Shown here: piece by piece, positions 26,537-34,875 of the stretch | Numbering within the stretch: position 1 is the first letter of the stretch | How the letters are laid out: each line of letters opens with the position of its first letter | Source of the DNA: Motiliproteus sp. MSK22-1 | GTDB taxonomy: Bacteria > Pseudomonadota > Gammaproteobacteria > Pseudomonadales > Balneatricaceae | Assembly (NCBI RefSeq): GCF_001968815.1 | Contig: NZ_MIEQ01000046.1 | Span: 248,001 to 312,000 of the forward strand | Reading direction: 5' to 3' | Length of the DNA stretch: 64,000 nt | Made by a program: the position numbers and the translations under genes | The notes under the pieces: model-generated | Database searches by the model: none | What the model saw: only the letters and a program-made list of their open reading frames with translations | What the model was told of the DNA's origin: nothing

Positions 26537-27288
26537 CTATTTTACTTGTCATTTGCTTATCTCTTCTTATTGGAGTTGGGGTACAGCGTTTTCTCAAGCA
26601 TGCTCCTAAATATGGCAAGCCGTTCTTGATTCGGGTCGGGCTGATAGCTTTGGCTCTCTTACTGGTAGGTCTGGCCTTAAGTGGGCGATTGCACTGGGTG
26701 ATTGGCTTGCTCGCGGGACTGCTACCTTTCCTGCGGCGCTTGGTTCCTCTTGTACTGCCGCTCTTGCGTTTTTTGTTACCAAACCTGCAAAGAGCCCATC
26801 AGAAATACCGTTCTCAACGACAAGGCACAAGTAATAAAAAGGACTCAGGAGAAGGGTCAGTCATCACAACTGTCTGGTTAAAGATGTCTCTTGATCATGA
26901 CAGTGGTGAGATCCAAGGAGAAATTATTGGAGGAGATTTTAAAGGACGCAACCTGGATCAACTCAACATCGAAGAACTTTCTCAGTTTTACCAGCAGTGC
27001 CAGCAGCAGGATAAGGAAGCAATCCGATTACTGGACACCTATATTCAAAGAAGCCGCCTGACTGAGTGGGAACAGCATAGCCAAAGCAAACGGGCGGCAG
27101 CCAACCATTCTGAAATGACACCGGAAGAGGCATGGGAAATTCTGGGATTACAACCGGGCTCAGCCAGAGAAGATATTTTAATTGCCCATAAACGCATGAT
27201 GATGAAAGTCCATCCAGACAAAGGAGGAAGCAACTACCTGGCGAGTAAGATCAATCAGGCCAAAGAGCTATTACTTAAGGAGAACTAG
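26533..27288 (+). CDS. Membrane-anchored J-domain protein, Pam18/Tim14-like
   Basis: 251 aa. The N-terminus has two or three membrane segments (about 1-20, 33-55, 57-85), then a basic linker and a cytoplasmic acidic region. The J domain is at the extreme C-terminus (about 198-251) with the intact HPD tripeptide at 227-229 in HPDKGGSNYLASKINQA, closely resembling mitochondrial Pam18/Tim14. Such proteins stimulate DnaK ATPase at the membrane. Translation starts at TTG 26533-26535, overlapping the VWA stop (TTGA). No internal ATG would keep the membrane segments. Confidence 0.85.
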   Translation: MTILLVICLSLLIGVGVQRFLKHAPKYGKPFLIRVGLIALALLLVGLALSGRLHWVIGLLAGLLPFLRRLVPLVLPLLRFLLPNLQRAHQKYRSQRQGTSNKKDSGEGSVITTVWLKMSLDHDSGEIQGEIIGGDFKGRNLDQLNIEELSQFYQQCQQQDKEAIRLLDTYIQRSRLTEWEQHSQSKRAAANHSEMTPEEAWEILGLQPGSAREDILIAHKRMMMKVHPDKGGSNYLASKINQAKELLLKEN

Positions 27289-27439
27289 CTTCTATTGAGT
27301 AACCGCTGACACCAGGTCATTAGTTGAATGAGGCGCTTTCAATTTTGGTATGACCGATCTTCCTTTAACAGGTAATTCAGCTGCCAGACAGGAACCGCCA
27401 GATAGACGATCTTAAATAAGATAGTAGCCGTTTCGATTG

Positions 27440-27628
27440 TTATTCCCGGTCGGTTTTACAATTCAAGCCAATTAAAGCGCCATCGTAACTGCAACGAACC
27501 TCAAACAAAATAGGAGCACAGCATCCCTGGCAATCTTCATAGTAGTCCTGTTCTTCAGCACTGCAGTCAATGAGGGTATCAAACTGATGCCCGCAGTAAG
27601 GACAGGTCACCCTCTTTTGTTCAAGCAT
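27440..27628 (-). CDS. CPXCG-motif cysteine-rich zinc protein
   Basis: A 62-aa protein with CPYCG at residues 9-13 and a second cysteine group CQGCCAP near 33-39. It matches the small Cys_rich_CPXG family widespread in gammaproteobacteria, probably a zinc ribbon. Its role is unknown. It is a single gene between the J-protein and the divergent retropepsin. Confidence 0.85.
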   Translation of the reverse strand: MLEQKRVTCPYCGHQFDTLIDCSAEEQDYYEDCQGCCAPILFEVRCSYDGALIGLNCKTDRE

Positions 27629-27788
27629 CTTTTATACCCTCCCATAGTATTCAAGCACCCGGTTTTGCAGCAACGCTTTATGGTGATAATACTCCTTAAT
27701 CATAGACGGTATTATTAGGCAAGCGACAGGGAACTCTATTGACTTGCTCGGGTCCGCTGTTAGGGTTGTTAAAAAATGAGAGAATAGA

Positions 27789-28334
27789 ATGGATACAGAG
27801 CCAGAGAAACCTCGAACTAGAAATACCGCACCCGGAAAGCGTATTGGTCAAGGAATGTGGATTATTTTCTGGTGCCTTTTTCTGGGAGGGCTTGCCATGA
27901 TCTTTGCTCAGCTGGAAGAGCAGAAATACAATCCAAATCAACAGCTGCAAAGCACAACCACCTCAACAAGCCGTCAAATACAGCTCACAGCCAATCGTTA
28001 CGGGCACTATTTACTACCAGGGCATATCAACGGAAAAAGCGTAAATTTCCTCATCGATACAGGCGCAACTGAAGTTGTGATTCCCGGCAGGATGGCAGAA
28101 CGCTTAGAATTACCTCGCGGCTTAGCCCATTGGGTCAGAACGGCTAACGGCGAGATTGAAGTATTTCGCACACATATAAACCAGCTAAAGATAGGCCCGA
28201 TAACTCTGACCAATATTCCTGCCAGTATAAACCCTCATATGGACGGTGAAATACTATTGGGGATGAGTGCACTGAGACATCTGGAAATGCGCCAGGCCAA
28301 CAACCAGATGACTCTTGAACAACGTATAAAATAA
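27789..28334 (+). CDS. TIGR02281-type retropepsin-like aspartic protease
   Basis: A 181-aa single-pass membrane protein: a basic N-terminal tail, a membrane segment at about 22-41, then a periplasmic clan AA protease domain. The catalytic motif is FLIDTGATEVVIP (Asp90-Thr-Gly-Ala), and the closing GEILLGMSALRHLEM is the second conserved block. Members are dimeric like retroviral proteases. The physiological substrate is not known. Confidence 0.88.
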   Translation: MDTEPEKPRTRNTAPGKRIGQGMWIIFWCLFLGGLAMIFAQLEEQKYNPNQQLQSTTTSTSRQIQLTANRYGHYLLPGHINGKSVNFLIDTGATEVVIPGRMAERLELPRGLAHWVRTANGEIEVFRTHINQLKIGPITLTNIPASINPHMDGEILLGMSALRHLEMRQANNQMTLEQRIK

Positions 28335-28527
28335 GTAGCCCCAGTAAACAACAAAGACCAGAACTCCCAAAAGTCAAAAGCGTTATTTTGATCAATATTG
28401 ATATAACTGTTCAATATTTGTACTATGATTACCGGCGTCTCTCGTTTTACCCTCTGTATTACTTACTGGTCAGGAAGGCCAAAACGATTGTCTAAAAGTC
28501 AACGGATATAGAATCAGGAGGAGCGGT

Positions 28528-28734
28528 ATGAATCTCGAACACCTATCGAGTAAAATGCGTCTTGATATGAACCACCTGCTTTACGAGCAACGAACACAGC
28601 GCCTTAACTCTAAAGAGTTTGAGGAACGCTTTAAGTATCTTGCAAGCGGATACTGCAGCTTGGTTGGGGCTGATGACCTGCAGGCTGTTGAAATGATGGT
28701 TAAGAATTATAAAAACCAGTTCCATCTTCAGTAA
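28528..28734 (+). CDS. Hypothetical 68-aa protein
   Basis: A 68-aa, mostly helical charged protein (LSSKMRLDMNHLLYEQRTQ...). The ATG is preceded by a near-perfect AGGAGG site and the gene is followed 12 bp later by a hairpin, so it looks like a complete independent transcription unit. I do not recognise the family; no cysteines in metal-binding spacing or membrane segment. Confidence 0.65.
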   Translation: MNLEHLSSKMRLDMNHLLYEQRTQRLNSKEFEERFKYLASGYCSLVGADDLQAVEMMVKNYKNQFHLQ

Positions 28735-28745
28735 TCCATCATGAG

Positions 28746-28781
28746 AACTTCCTGAGGTTTAAACAAAACCTTCAGGAAGTT
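28746..28781 (+). terminator. Terminator hairpin after the 68-aa gene
   Basis: AACTTCCTGAGGTTT (28746-28760) pairs with AAACCTTCAGGAAGTT (28766-28781) with one bulged base and a short loop, followed by a weak T-containing tail. Confidence 0.6.
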
Positions 28782-28909
28782 TGTATATTGTATTGAAATA
28801 CAAAAGTTTCAGAAACTTTCCAAAGGCTTGCTCAAGCTACCTGCAATTATCAGTCCCTCATTCACCAGAGCCCCCGACCATAATAGCTCCCAACCATCAT
28901 AGCCCCCAA

Positions 28910-29275
28910 TCAATGATCTCTCCATCGAGTCGAATAGTGGATTCTGCTGCCTCCATTACGGTAGCGAATCGAAAAACGACTTCTGGAATAGCTATCGTCA
29001 TAATAACGACTGCCATGATGACGATAATAATGACCTAAGCGTTTATGATGGCGATATTTATGACCTGAGTGATGACGGTGTTTATGCCTGCACCGGTGGT
29101 CAAAGCGGGACGACAAATAACCTCTGTTTGCCTCAACTCTGCTATTGGATTCGTACCCATAGCTTGAACCGAAACCATGATGGATACTGATATAACCTCC
29201 AGCATGGCTAGAGGTTACAAAAAACAGCCCCAAAAGACACAAGCCGGCCTTGATACACATACTTTTTTTCAACAT
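28910..29275 (-). CDS. Secreted histidine/arginine-rich small protein
   Basis: About 121 aa. A clear signal peptide (MLKKSMCIKAGLCLLGLFFVTSSHA, cleaved before GG) precedes a low-complexity mature region rich in His, Arg, Tyr, Ser and Gly, including HRCRHKHRHHSGHKYRHHK and HYYRHHGSRYYDD. Such His clusters could bind Zn, Cu or Ni in the periplasm, but no family is recognised. The frame opens at GTG 29279-29281; ATG at 29273-29275 with GGGG upstream is preferred. Confidence 0.65.
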   Translation of the reverse strand: MLKKSMCIKAGLCLLGLFFVTSSHAGGYISIHHGFGSSYGYESNSRVEANRGYLSSRFDHRCRHKHRHHSGHKYRHHKRLGHYYRHHGSRYYDDSYSRSRFSIRYRNGGSRIHYSTRWRDH

Positions 29276-29536
29276 AGCCACTACCCCGCAGCCTGATGTG
29301 CAACTCGCACAACTGAAACAGATACTGCAATAATAAGTAGCTTTAGCTGAACCAAGACTGAATACCCCATCACGTCAAATAAGGACAAACGTCAAAGTTT
29401 ATTCCATACTTGTTGATAGGTTCCTTAGAAGAGCCTGACCGATAGGCCCTTTGGATACTGAATGTATACTGACTGCCTTTCAGTTTTTCAGCCGGCTCAG
29501 TTTTTTTGAATAATTGATAACAGGAGTGGTTATGTC

Positions 29537-29761
29537 ATGTTTTTAAAAGAAGCAGGCTCCGGCCACCTAGTTCAGATTCTAAACATGACTGAACTAACTA
29601 ATCCCTTTGAGACCCTCACCAAAGTACAGTTTCAGCAGGGGGAAGAATTACCAGACCCTGAATATATTCGTAAAGATCTACTCGCTTTCCCCTCCGGTGA
29701 GTCTTTGCCCAGATGCTGGCTGGATAGTCACTACCGGGATGATGAAGTGTATCGACACTGA
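29537..29761 (+). CDS. Conserved hypothetical 74-aa protein
   Basis: MFLKEAGSGHLVQILN...TNPFETLTKVQFQQGEELPDPEYIRKDLLAFPSGESLPRCW. This pattern recalls a small conserved family in pseudomonads and relatives with the FPSGESLPxCWxDxHYR end; its function is unknown. It lies 38 bp before the fructosamine-kinase gene in the same direction, perhaps co-transcribed. Confidence 0.7.
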   Translation: MFLKEAGSGHLVQILNMTELTNPFETLTKVQFQQGEELPDPEYIRKDLLAFPSGESLPRCWLDSHYRDDEVYRH

Positions 29762-29799
29762 TAGCATATAGGCCTAACTAGCAATACGAAAGGATCAGG

Positions 29800-30642
29800 T
29801 TGGACACAAACCTAAAATTGTTACTTCATCAGTCGGGGTGTAAAAACTCCGCTCAGGTAACGGCTCTGTCAGGCGGCTGTATCGGCCGCAGCTTTCGTGT
29901 GGAATCAGAGTCGGGGGAGCTGTTTTTTTATAAAACTCACCCAACCCCGCCCGGTGGTTTATTTGCTGCGGAGGCCGCAGGTTTACAGGCTCTCGATCAA
30001 CCATGCGTCATTCGCGTCCCCAAGGTTTGTGCATATAACGATCAAGGGCTGCTACTTGAGTATCTCCCCCCTGATTTACCTTCAGACAATTACTGGCTTC
30101 AATTGGGAGAACAGCTTGCCGCACTGCATTCAGCAAAGGTTCCTTGCTTTGGTTTTCATCATGACAGCTATTGCGGAACAACACGACAACCCAACCCCCG
30201 TTCCAGTGATGGGCACCAGTTTTTTTCCGATCAGCGATTATTGTTTCAAGCACGAATGGCATACAATAATGAACTGATGTCAGCGGAGGATATAGTCTGT
30301 ATCGAACGCATCTGCAAAAACCTTAAAGAACTCGTACCAACTCAATCTCCATCCCTTATTCACGGAGATTTATGGATAGGAAATCAACTCTGTCATCAAC
30401 AAAAACCGGTGTTAATCGACCCGGCGGCCCATTGGGGATGGGCAGAAGCAGAACTCGCGATGACCAAATTGTTTGGCGGATTTCCGGAAATTTTTTACGA
30501 CGCTTATAGCAGCAACTTCGTCTTGGAAAAAAACTGGAAAGAGCGTTTACCGATCTACAACCTTTATCACCTGATGAATCATCTGAACCTATTCGGACAA
30601 TCTTATCTGGAAGAAATAAGGTCAACAATCAAACGCTATTAG
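29800..30642 (+). CDS. Fructosamine-3-kinase family protein
   Basis: 280 aa. An aminoglycoside-phosphotransferase fold: LSGGCIGRSFRVE nucleotide loop, FYKTHPT (catalytic-fold Lys), the catalytic loop SLIHGDLWIGNQL, and LIDPAAHWGW...LAMTKLFGGF. The usual DPAVYYGxREADLAMTxLFGGF is modified to AAHWGWAEAELAMTKLFGGF. Family members phosphorylate ketoamines on glycated proteins or small molecules for deglycation. Translation starts at TTG 29800 with AAGGA 5 nt upstream; no nearer ATG fits. Confidence 0.88.
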   Translation: MDTNLKLLLHQSGCKNSAQVTALSGGCIGRSFRVESESGELFFYKTHPTPPGGLFAAEAAGLQALDQPCVIRVPKVCAYNDQGLLLEYLPPDLPSDNYWLQLGEQLAALHSAKVPCFGFHHDSYCGTTRQPNPRSSDGHQFFSDQRLLFQARMAYNNELMSAEDIVCIERICKNLKELVPTQSPSLIHGDLWIGNQLCHQQKPVLIDPAAHWGWAEAELAMTKLFGGFPEIFYDAYSSNFVLEKNWKERLPIYNLYHLMNHLNLFGQSYLEEIRSTIKRY

Positions 30643-30681
30643 TCTTGTAACAGGTGCCTGAAAACCTGTAGGTCGATCTTC

Positions 30682-31065
30682 TCAGCTTACACGACTGCGA
30701 ATATTAAAATATTGAGCGGGATTCCAGGGCTCATCAGTGAGAGTCCTCCGTAACTCTGCCTTTACCACATAAACCCAGCAGCGCTCCAAACGCCCCTCTC
30801 TTGTTCTAATCCAGGTTTGCTCACGGGAGAACGAAGATCCTTCATATTCATCCAGAATCTTGATTTCCTTGGGTGACAGGTTCTTGTACAGAGATCCTTG
30901 GATTTGCTCACCTCTTTTAGGCTTAATTCCAGGAAAATCAGTATCTGCAATTCGATAACGAGCAAAATTTTCCAATACGGCAGGCTCTGCATCAGGCGCA
31001 TAGCCGATCAATCGCGTAATGACTGTTTCAAATTCCAAAGTGCCGTAGCAAAATAGTGTAGCCAT
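30682..31065 (-). CDS. Gamma-glutamylcyclotransferase-like protein (AIG2/GGACT fold)
   Basis: 127 aa. The family opening LFCYGTLEF at 4-12 is followed by YRIADTDFPGIKPKRG, the catalytic Glu of LDEYEGSSFSRE and RCWVYV. The fold cyclises gamma-glutamyl groups to 5-oxoproline or acts on related amides. The exact substrate is not deducible. It converges on the fructosamine-kinase gene with 39 bp between stops. Confidence 0.8.
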   Translation of the reverse strand: MATLFCYGTLEFETVITRLIGYAPDAEPAVLENFARYRIADTDFPGIKPKRGEQIQGSLYKNLSPKEIKILDEYEGSSFSREQTWIRTREGRLERCWVYVVKAELRRTLTDEPWNPAQYFNIRSRVS

Positions 31066-31199
31066 ATCCGGTAATGAACAACCAAATCCAATAACTGGTA
31101 AATATAGATGACAACTTGATTTTATCCCTTAGAACAAAAAGGTCACCCTCATAATCCATAAACTGGACACTACCAGTAAATTATAGCGCTAGCAAAGAT

Positions 31200-31370
31200 T
31201 CACTGCTCTTCCAATGAGTTATCTGAACTATCCTCATCTGTTTCCCCGGCATTTCTCACGGCTGAACCTAAAACAGCCCTTGTACCATAAAAAGCGAGCG
31301 ATACCGCACTGGTCAGGATTACTGCACTCATCACTGACGCTGCTCCAGCAGCCATCATCATTTTGACCAT
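31200..31370 (-). CDS. Small membrane peptide, 56 aa, unknown function
   Basis: A short ORF read from ATG 31368-31370 to TGA at 31200-31202. AGAGGCAGGTGAAT upstream gives a good ribosome site. Residues 1-30 (MVKMMMAAGAASVMSAVILT SAVSLAFYG in two blocks) are hydrophobic and form one membrane segment; the tail is acidic (ETDEDSSDNSLEEQ). It lies between the gamma-glutamylcyclotransferase-like and gor genes on their strand. No family recognised. Confidence 0.5.
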   Translation of the reverse strand: MVKMMMAAGAASVMSAVILTSAVSLAFYGTRAVLGSAVRNAGETDEDSSDNSLEEQ

Positions 31371-31468
31371 ATTCACCTGCCTCTCATAAAGTTGCCTTTT
31401 GCCTTATTGCTTTACCCGGTGCTTACTAAACCGAGTGTTGGCTGCCACCATCACTCGGTTTAAAGATG

Positions 31469-32848
31469 TTACTGAGGGTACGTTCTCGTGGGAGTTCTCA
31501 TGGTAACAAATTCTTCAGCCGCTGTCGGGTGAACGCCTATGGTCTGATCGAAGGTAGCTTTAGTTGCCCCTGCTTTTAACGCCACAGCAATACCCTGAAT
31601 GATCTCCCCCGCCTCGGAACCCACCATATGTACTCCAACAACATGATCAGTGGAACGATCAACGATCATCTTCATCAGTGTTCGCTCCTCCATTCCACTA
31701 AGAGTGTGTTTAAGTGCCCGGAAGCTGGAGCTATATACAGAAATTTCCGCATACTGATCCCTGGCCTGCTCTTCTGTCAAACCTACGGTACCTATATTTG
31801 GCTGACTGAAAACGGCCGTTGGTATTAAATCGTAACTAACAGCAGATTTCTCTTCTTCACTACCATACAGATGCTTAACAAGCATCATCCCTTCGGCTAG
31901 CGCAACAGGGGTCAGCTGAACCCGGTCAATCACATCTCCAAGAGCATAAATGGAAGGAACACTGGTCTGAAAGTAATCATTAACAATAACTGAGCCATTG
32001 TCCTGAAGAGAAACGCCTGCATCCTCAAGCCCCAACCCCTGTGTATTCGCATGTCGGCCAGTCGCGTACAGCACCGCATCAGTAAGCATTGTAGTACCAT
32101 CCGTCAACGTCACTGACAACTCACCGGATTCCAACTTGTCGACTTTCTCTACATTTAGATTAAAGCGAAGGTCGACATGTTTTTTGATCATTTCCTCTGC
32201 AACAAACTCCCGGACTTCCTGATCGAATCCCCGGAGGAACAGGTCACCCCGGTAAAGCTGAGTAGTTTTAGCACCCAGTCCCGCAAAAATCCCGGCAAAC
32301 TCTACTGCTATATAGCCACCACCAACTATTAGAACTCGCTGAGGAAAGCTGTCCAGGTCAAAAATTTCATTGGAAGTCAGCACATGCTCTTTACCAGGAA
32401 CATCAGGGACACTCGGCCACCCCCCGGTTGCTATGAGAATACGCTCGGCACTATACTGCTTGTCACCAACTGCCACTGTATTAGGATCGATAACGCGCCC
32501 TCGCCCCTCAATAATCTGCGCACCAGAATTATCCAAAAGCGTTTGATAAATACCGTTTAATCGTTTGATTTCATTTTTTTTATTTTCGCGCAGAACTTCC
32601 CAGTCAAAAGGAACTTCGGAGGTGTTCCAACCAAAGCCACGAGCTTCTTCAAATTGCTCACGGTAGTGAGATGCGTAAACATATAGCTTCTTTGGTACGC
32701 AACCCACGTTAACGCAGGTTCCTCCCATATATCGATCTTCAACGATAGCAACCCTTACCCCTTGTGCTGCGGCCATACGCGCCGCGCGGACTCCACCGGA
32801 TCCAGCCCCAATGACAAAAAGATCAAAATCAAAAGTACTCACACCCAC
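31469..32848 (-). CDS. gor: Glutathione-disulfide reductase
   Basis: A 459-aa flavoprotein disulfide reductase. FAD site [11 protein letters not shown] (14-24), redox pair in [13 protein letters not shown] (Cys45/Cys50), NADP site [23 protein letters not shown], and the C-terminal [14 protein letters not shown] with the active-site His-Glu. The wording is that of bacterial Gor rather than of lipoamide or mercuric reductases. It reduces oxidised glutathione with NADPH in the cytosol. Confidence 0.93.
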   Translation of the reverse strand: MGVSTFDFDLFVIGAGSGGVRAARMAAAQGVRVAIVEDRYMGGTCVNVGCVPKKLYVYASHYREQFEEARGFGWNTSEVPFDWEVLRENKKNEIKRLNGIYQTLLDNSGAQIIEGRGRVIDPNTVAVGDKQYSAERILIATGGWPSVPDVPGKEHVLTSNEIFDLDSFPQRVLIVGGGYIAVEFAGIFAGLGAKTTQLYRGDLFLRGFDQEVREFVAEEMIKKHVDLRFNLNVEKVDKLESGELSVTLTDGTTMLTDAVLYATGRHANTQGLGLEDAGVSLQDNGSVIVNDYFQTSVPSIYALGDVIDRVQLTPVALAEGMMLVKHLYGSEEEKSAVSYDLIPTAVFSQPNIGTVGLTEEQARDQYAEISVYSSSFRALKHTLSGMEERTLMKMIVDRSTDHVVGVHMVGSEAGEIIQGIAVALKAGATKATFDQTIGVHPTAAEEFVTMRTPTRTYPQ

Positions 32849-33460
32849 GCTCCTTAAAACAACTCAATTGGCAGCTACTCTACCGATTCGCTAGCCAGGA
32901 TACCAATAGAGGCTGCTTAAAGAGCCAATAGTCATTCACTATAATCACCATTAGCTCTGTTGCTTACCGCCCCACGTTAGCTCTAGATGCCCCTTATTTG
33001 ATAATGTTACTTGTCAAGCTAATTGATTAGCCGCTACCTCAGTGTATAACCTTGTCATCGACCAGTGACAACAGTCGCCATAGGACAGCAGAGAATTCCT
33101 GGCACGTTCTCCGCCCCCCCATACAAACCGCCTCAAAACAATATTTCCTATCGCCTGATTAAAACAGATTAAATAAATCTTGTTGTCTGGTTAACAATCG
33201 CTACAATGCAGCGCCGAATACTGAAGGTTGCGAATACTTTTTGCCCAGGGTTAAAAATACTTTAAAAACAAGCGGAAAAAACACTGAAGGTTGCCAGGCT
33301 GCTGCCGATAGCTCTCATCGAATATGGCAAGATATAACTGATATAACTGATATAACTACAGGACAGCGTTAAAGGACCATGTTCCTTTCCAAGAATACTA
33401 TCGATGTACAGGGCAAGGATCTGGTACCTCAGGATGACCCCATCAGACAGGGTGAAGATT
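32849..33460. other. Intergenic region between gor and a hypothetical gene
   Basis: About 610 bp without a well-supported gene. It contains the gor promoter side and a three-copy 9-bp tandem repeat at 33331-33357. No RNA gene recognised. Confidence 0.45.
33331..33357. repeat. Three tandem copies of GATATAACT
   Basis: Three exact 9-bp copies, 33331-33357, lying about 100 bp upstream of the hypothetical gene at 33461. Could be direct regulator half-sites or a slippage product. Confidence 0.85.
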
Positions 33461-33808
33461 ATGACGAATACAGACATGACTAATATAGAGACAACAAGTG
33501 CAGACTCCGCACCACAGATAAGTGGGCTGAACCGTCTTTTTCATTTCACCAAAGTATTCGGCGCAACCCTAAAGCCGCGTTTAGCGTGGCATACAGCTTT
33601 TCATCAACATGCAGAGCAATGGTCAATGATCCAATTCAGAGATGGGGCCGACCAGTTTTATCACAGTAAACATCGAGTGACTTGCTCTAAATGTCAGGTT
33701 CACCGCACAACTCAGCGGATATGGCCCAAATTTAATGCTGACCTCAACAGTGGATACCAGCTTACCGAAGCAAGGAAAAAAGCATACCATTGCTCAACCA
33801 ACCACTAG
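33461..33808 (+). CDS. Hypothetical CxxC-containing protein
   Basis: About 115 aa starting MTNTDMTNIETTSADS, with a GGTGAAG ribosome-site-like sequence upstream. The body (FGATLKPRLAWHTAFHQHAEQWSM) and a CSKC pair followed by QVHRTTQRIW look protein-like, with several His and Cys that could bind metal. No family recognised, and the codon pattern is not decisive; it may be a chance ORF. Confidence 0.45.
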   Translation: MTNTDMTNIETTSADSAPQISGLNRLFHFTKVFGATLKPRLAWHTAFHQHAEQWSMIQFRDGADQFYHSKHRVTCSKCQVHRTTQRIWPKFNADLNSGYQLTEARKKAYHCSTNH

Positions 33809-33902
33809 CATTACCAACCGCTGACATTATGGATAGTCGAGTTAGGTACAGAAAACCAGAGATAACCGAGATTAATATAAGGAAGGAATTATTGTCAAAA
33901 GG

Positions 33903-33936
33903 GTTATCGAGCAGTAAGGGGCAGCTGCTCGATAAC
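33903..33936. terminator. 12-bp perfect inverted repeat, possible terminator of the 34033-34404 gene
   Basis: GTTATCGAGCAG (33903-33914) pairs exactly with CTGCTCGATAAC (33925-33936) across 10 nt. On the minus strand the hairpin is followed by CCTTTT. It is about 97 bp past the stop of the minus-strand gene. Confidence 0.5.
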
Positions 33937-34032
33937 GGAACTTTCCAAACGAGGCTGTAGATAAAACTCTGTAACAGCCAACTGTTGCCGTTCTAATATC
34001 TACCTGTGATAGATTTGTGCCAGAACAGCAAA

Positions 34033-34404
34033 TCAGGCCTGCTTGGGTATGTCGTCGTCTGATTTATCCTGCTGGGTTGCATCCACAGGCTCTTCCTGAA
34101 GCCAGTTCAGAACCTCGTCAGAGGATTTAAACTGAGGCGTGCCGGTCCATATTGTGGCCATAAGGTTAGCCAACTCCAACAACAGCTGCTTATAGTGACT
34201 GGTAAACAGTCGACTACCTAGTCGCGCAGTAAACCAGCGCAAAATAACTTTACGTTGGTTTTCCTGATTGTGACTAACATGTCCTTTCAGAGACTCCAGC
34301 GTCTTTTCCAGACGCTCTCTGTCTTCAACCGAAAGATCAGTCGCCATCGTTATCAGCTGTAGCTCCAGCCAGATATCTGCAAGTGGCTTTTGATCGTCGT
34401 TCAT
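34033..34404 (-). CDS. Hypothetical protein, 123 aa
   Basis: A soluble, largely helical protein (LADIWLELQLITMATDLSVEDRERLEKTLESLKG) with a conserved-looking middle (RWFTARLGSRLFTSHYKQLLLELANLMATIW) and an acidic tail. No recognised domain or signal peptide. The ATG lacks a strong ribosome site. Confidence 0.55.
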   Translation of the reverse strand: MNDDQKPLADIWLELQLITMATDLSVEDRERLEKTLESLKGHVSHNQENQRKVILRWFTARLGSRLFTSHYKQLLLELANLMATIWTGTPQFKSSDEVLNWLQEEPVDATQQDKSDDDIPKQA

Positions 34405-34875
34405 AGCAACTATTGTCCCAACTAAGTGTGAAGGTACAAGATATGAGCACTTACCCTGAATTGTAGCCTATCAATGCCTATCACGATAACAAAAAAGTCT
34501 GTAGCACAGGATATGTCCTGCCCTATTCAGAACCATGCGTCTAATGCACCGATACCAGAAAAAAAGGCCTGTATAGACCAAAACAGAACAATCAGTTTCT
34601 AAAAATAGATCCCGATTTTCAGAGTATCAACACTAAAACAATTTGAACAGATGTTTAAATTTATTTTTAACATAGTATTATAGTCGAAATCCAGAGAGGA
34701 ATAGGCAAACAAAAGAAAAACTGACTTGGCTCAACCCTTTCTAAGGTTGAAAAAATAACGACCAAGTAAAAACCCAACGATTGCACTGTCAGATAGAAAA
34801 GTAGCTATTGGCATGCAGACAACGGGGCTGTTTTGCCTTTTCGCACACTCAACCGGCGACAACAAATAGCTGTTA
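34405..34875. other. Intergenic region upstream of the HDOD histidine kinase
   Basis: About 470 bp between divergent genes, becoming AT-rich near 34620-34690 (tttaaatttatttttaacatagtattatag), where the promoter of the signalling operon probably lies. No supported gene; a 64-codon minus-strand frame there shows no family resemblance. Confidence 0.45.

Noticed and set aside
30650-30669. ACAGGT/ACCTGT hairpin between the fructosamine-kinase and gamma-glutamylcyclotransferase-like genes
   Set aside because: Six-base stem without a T tract; position suits a terminator but the evidence is too weak to list.
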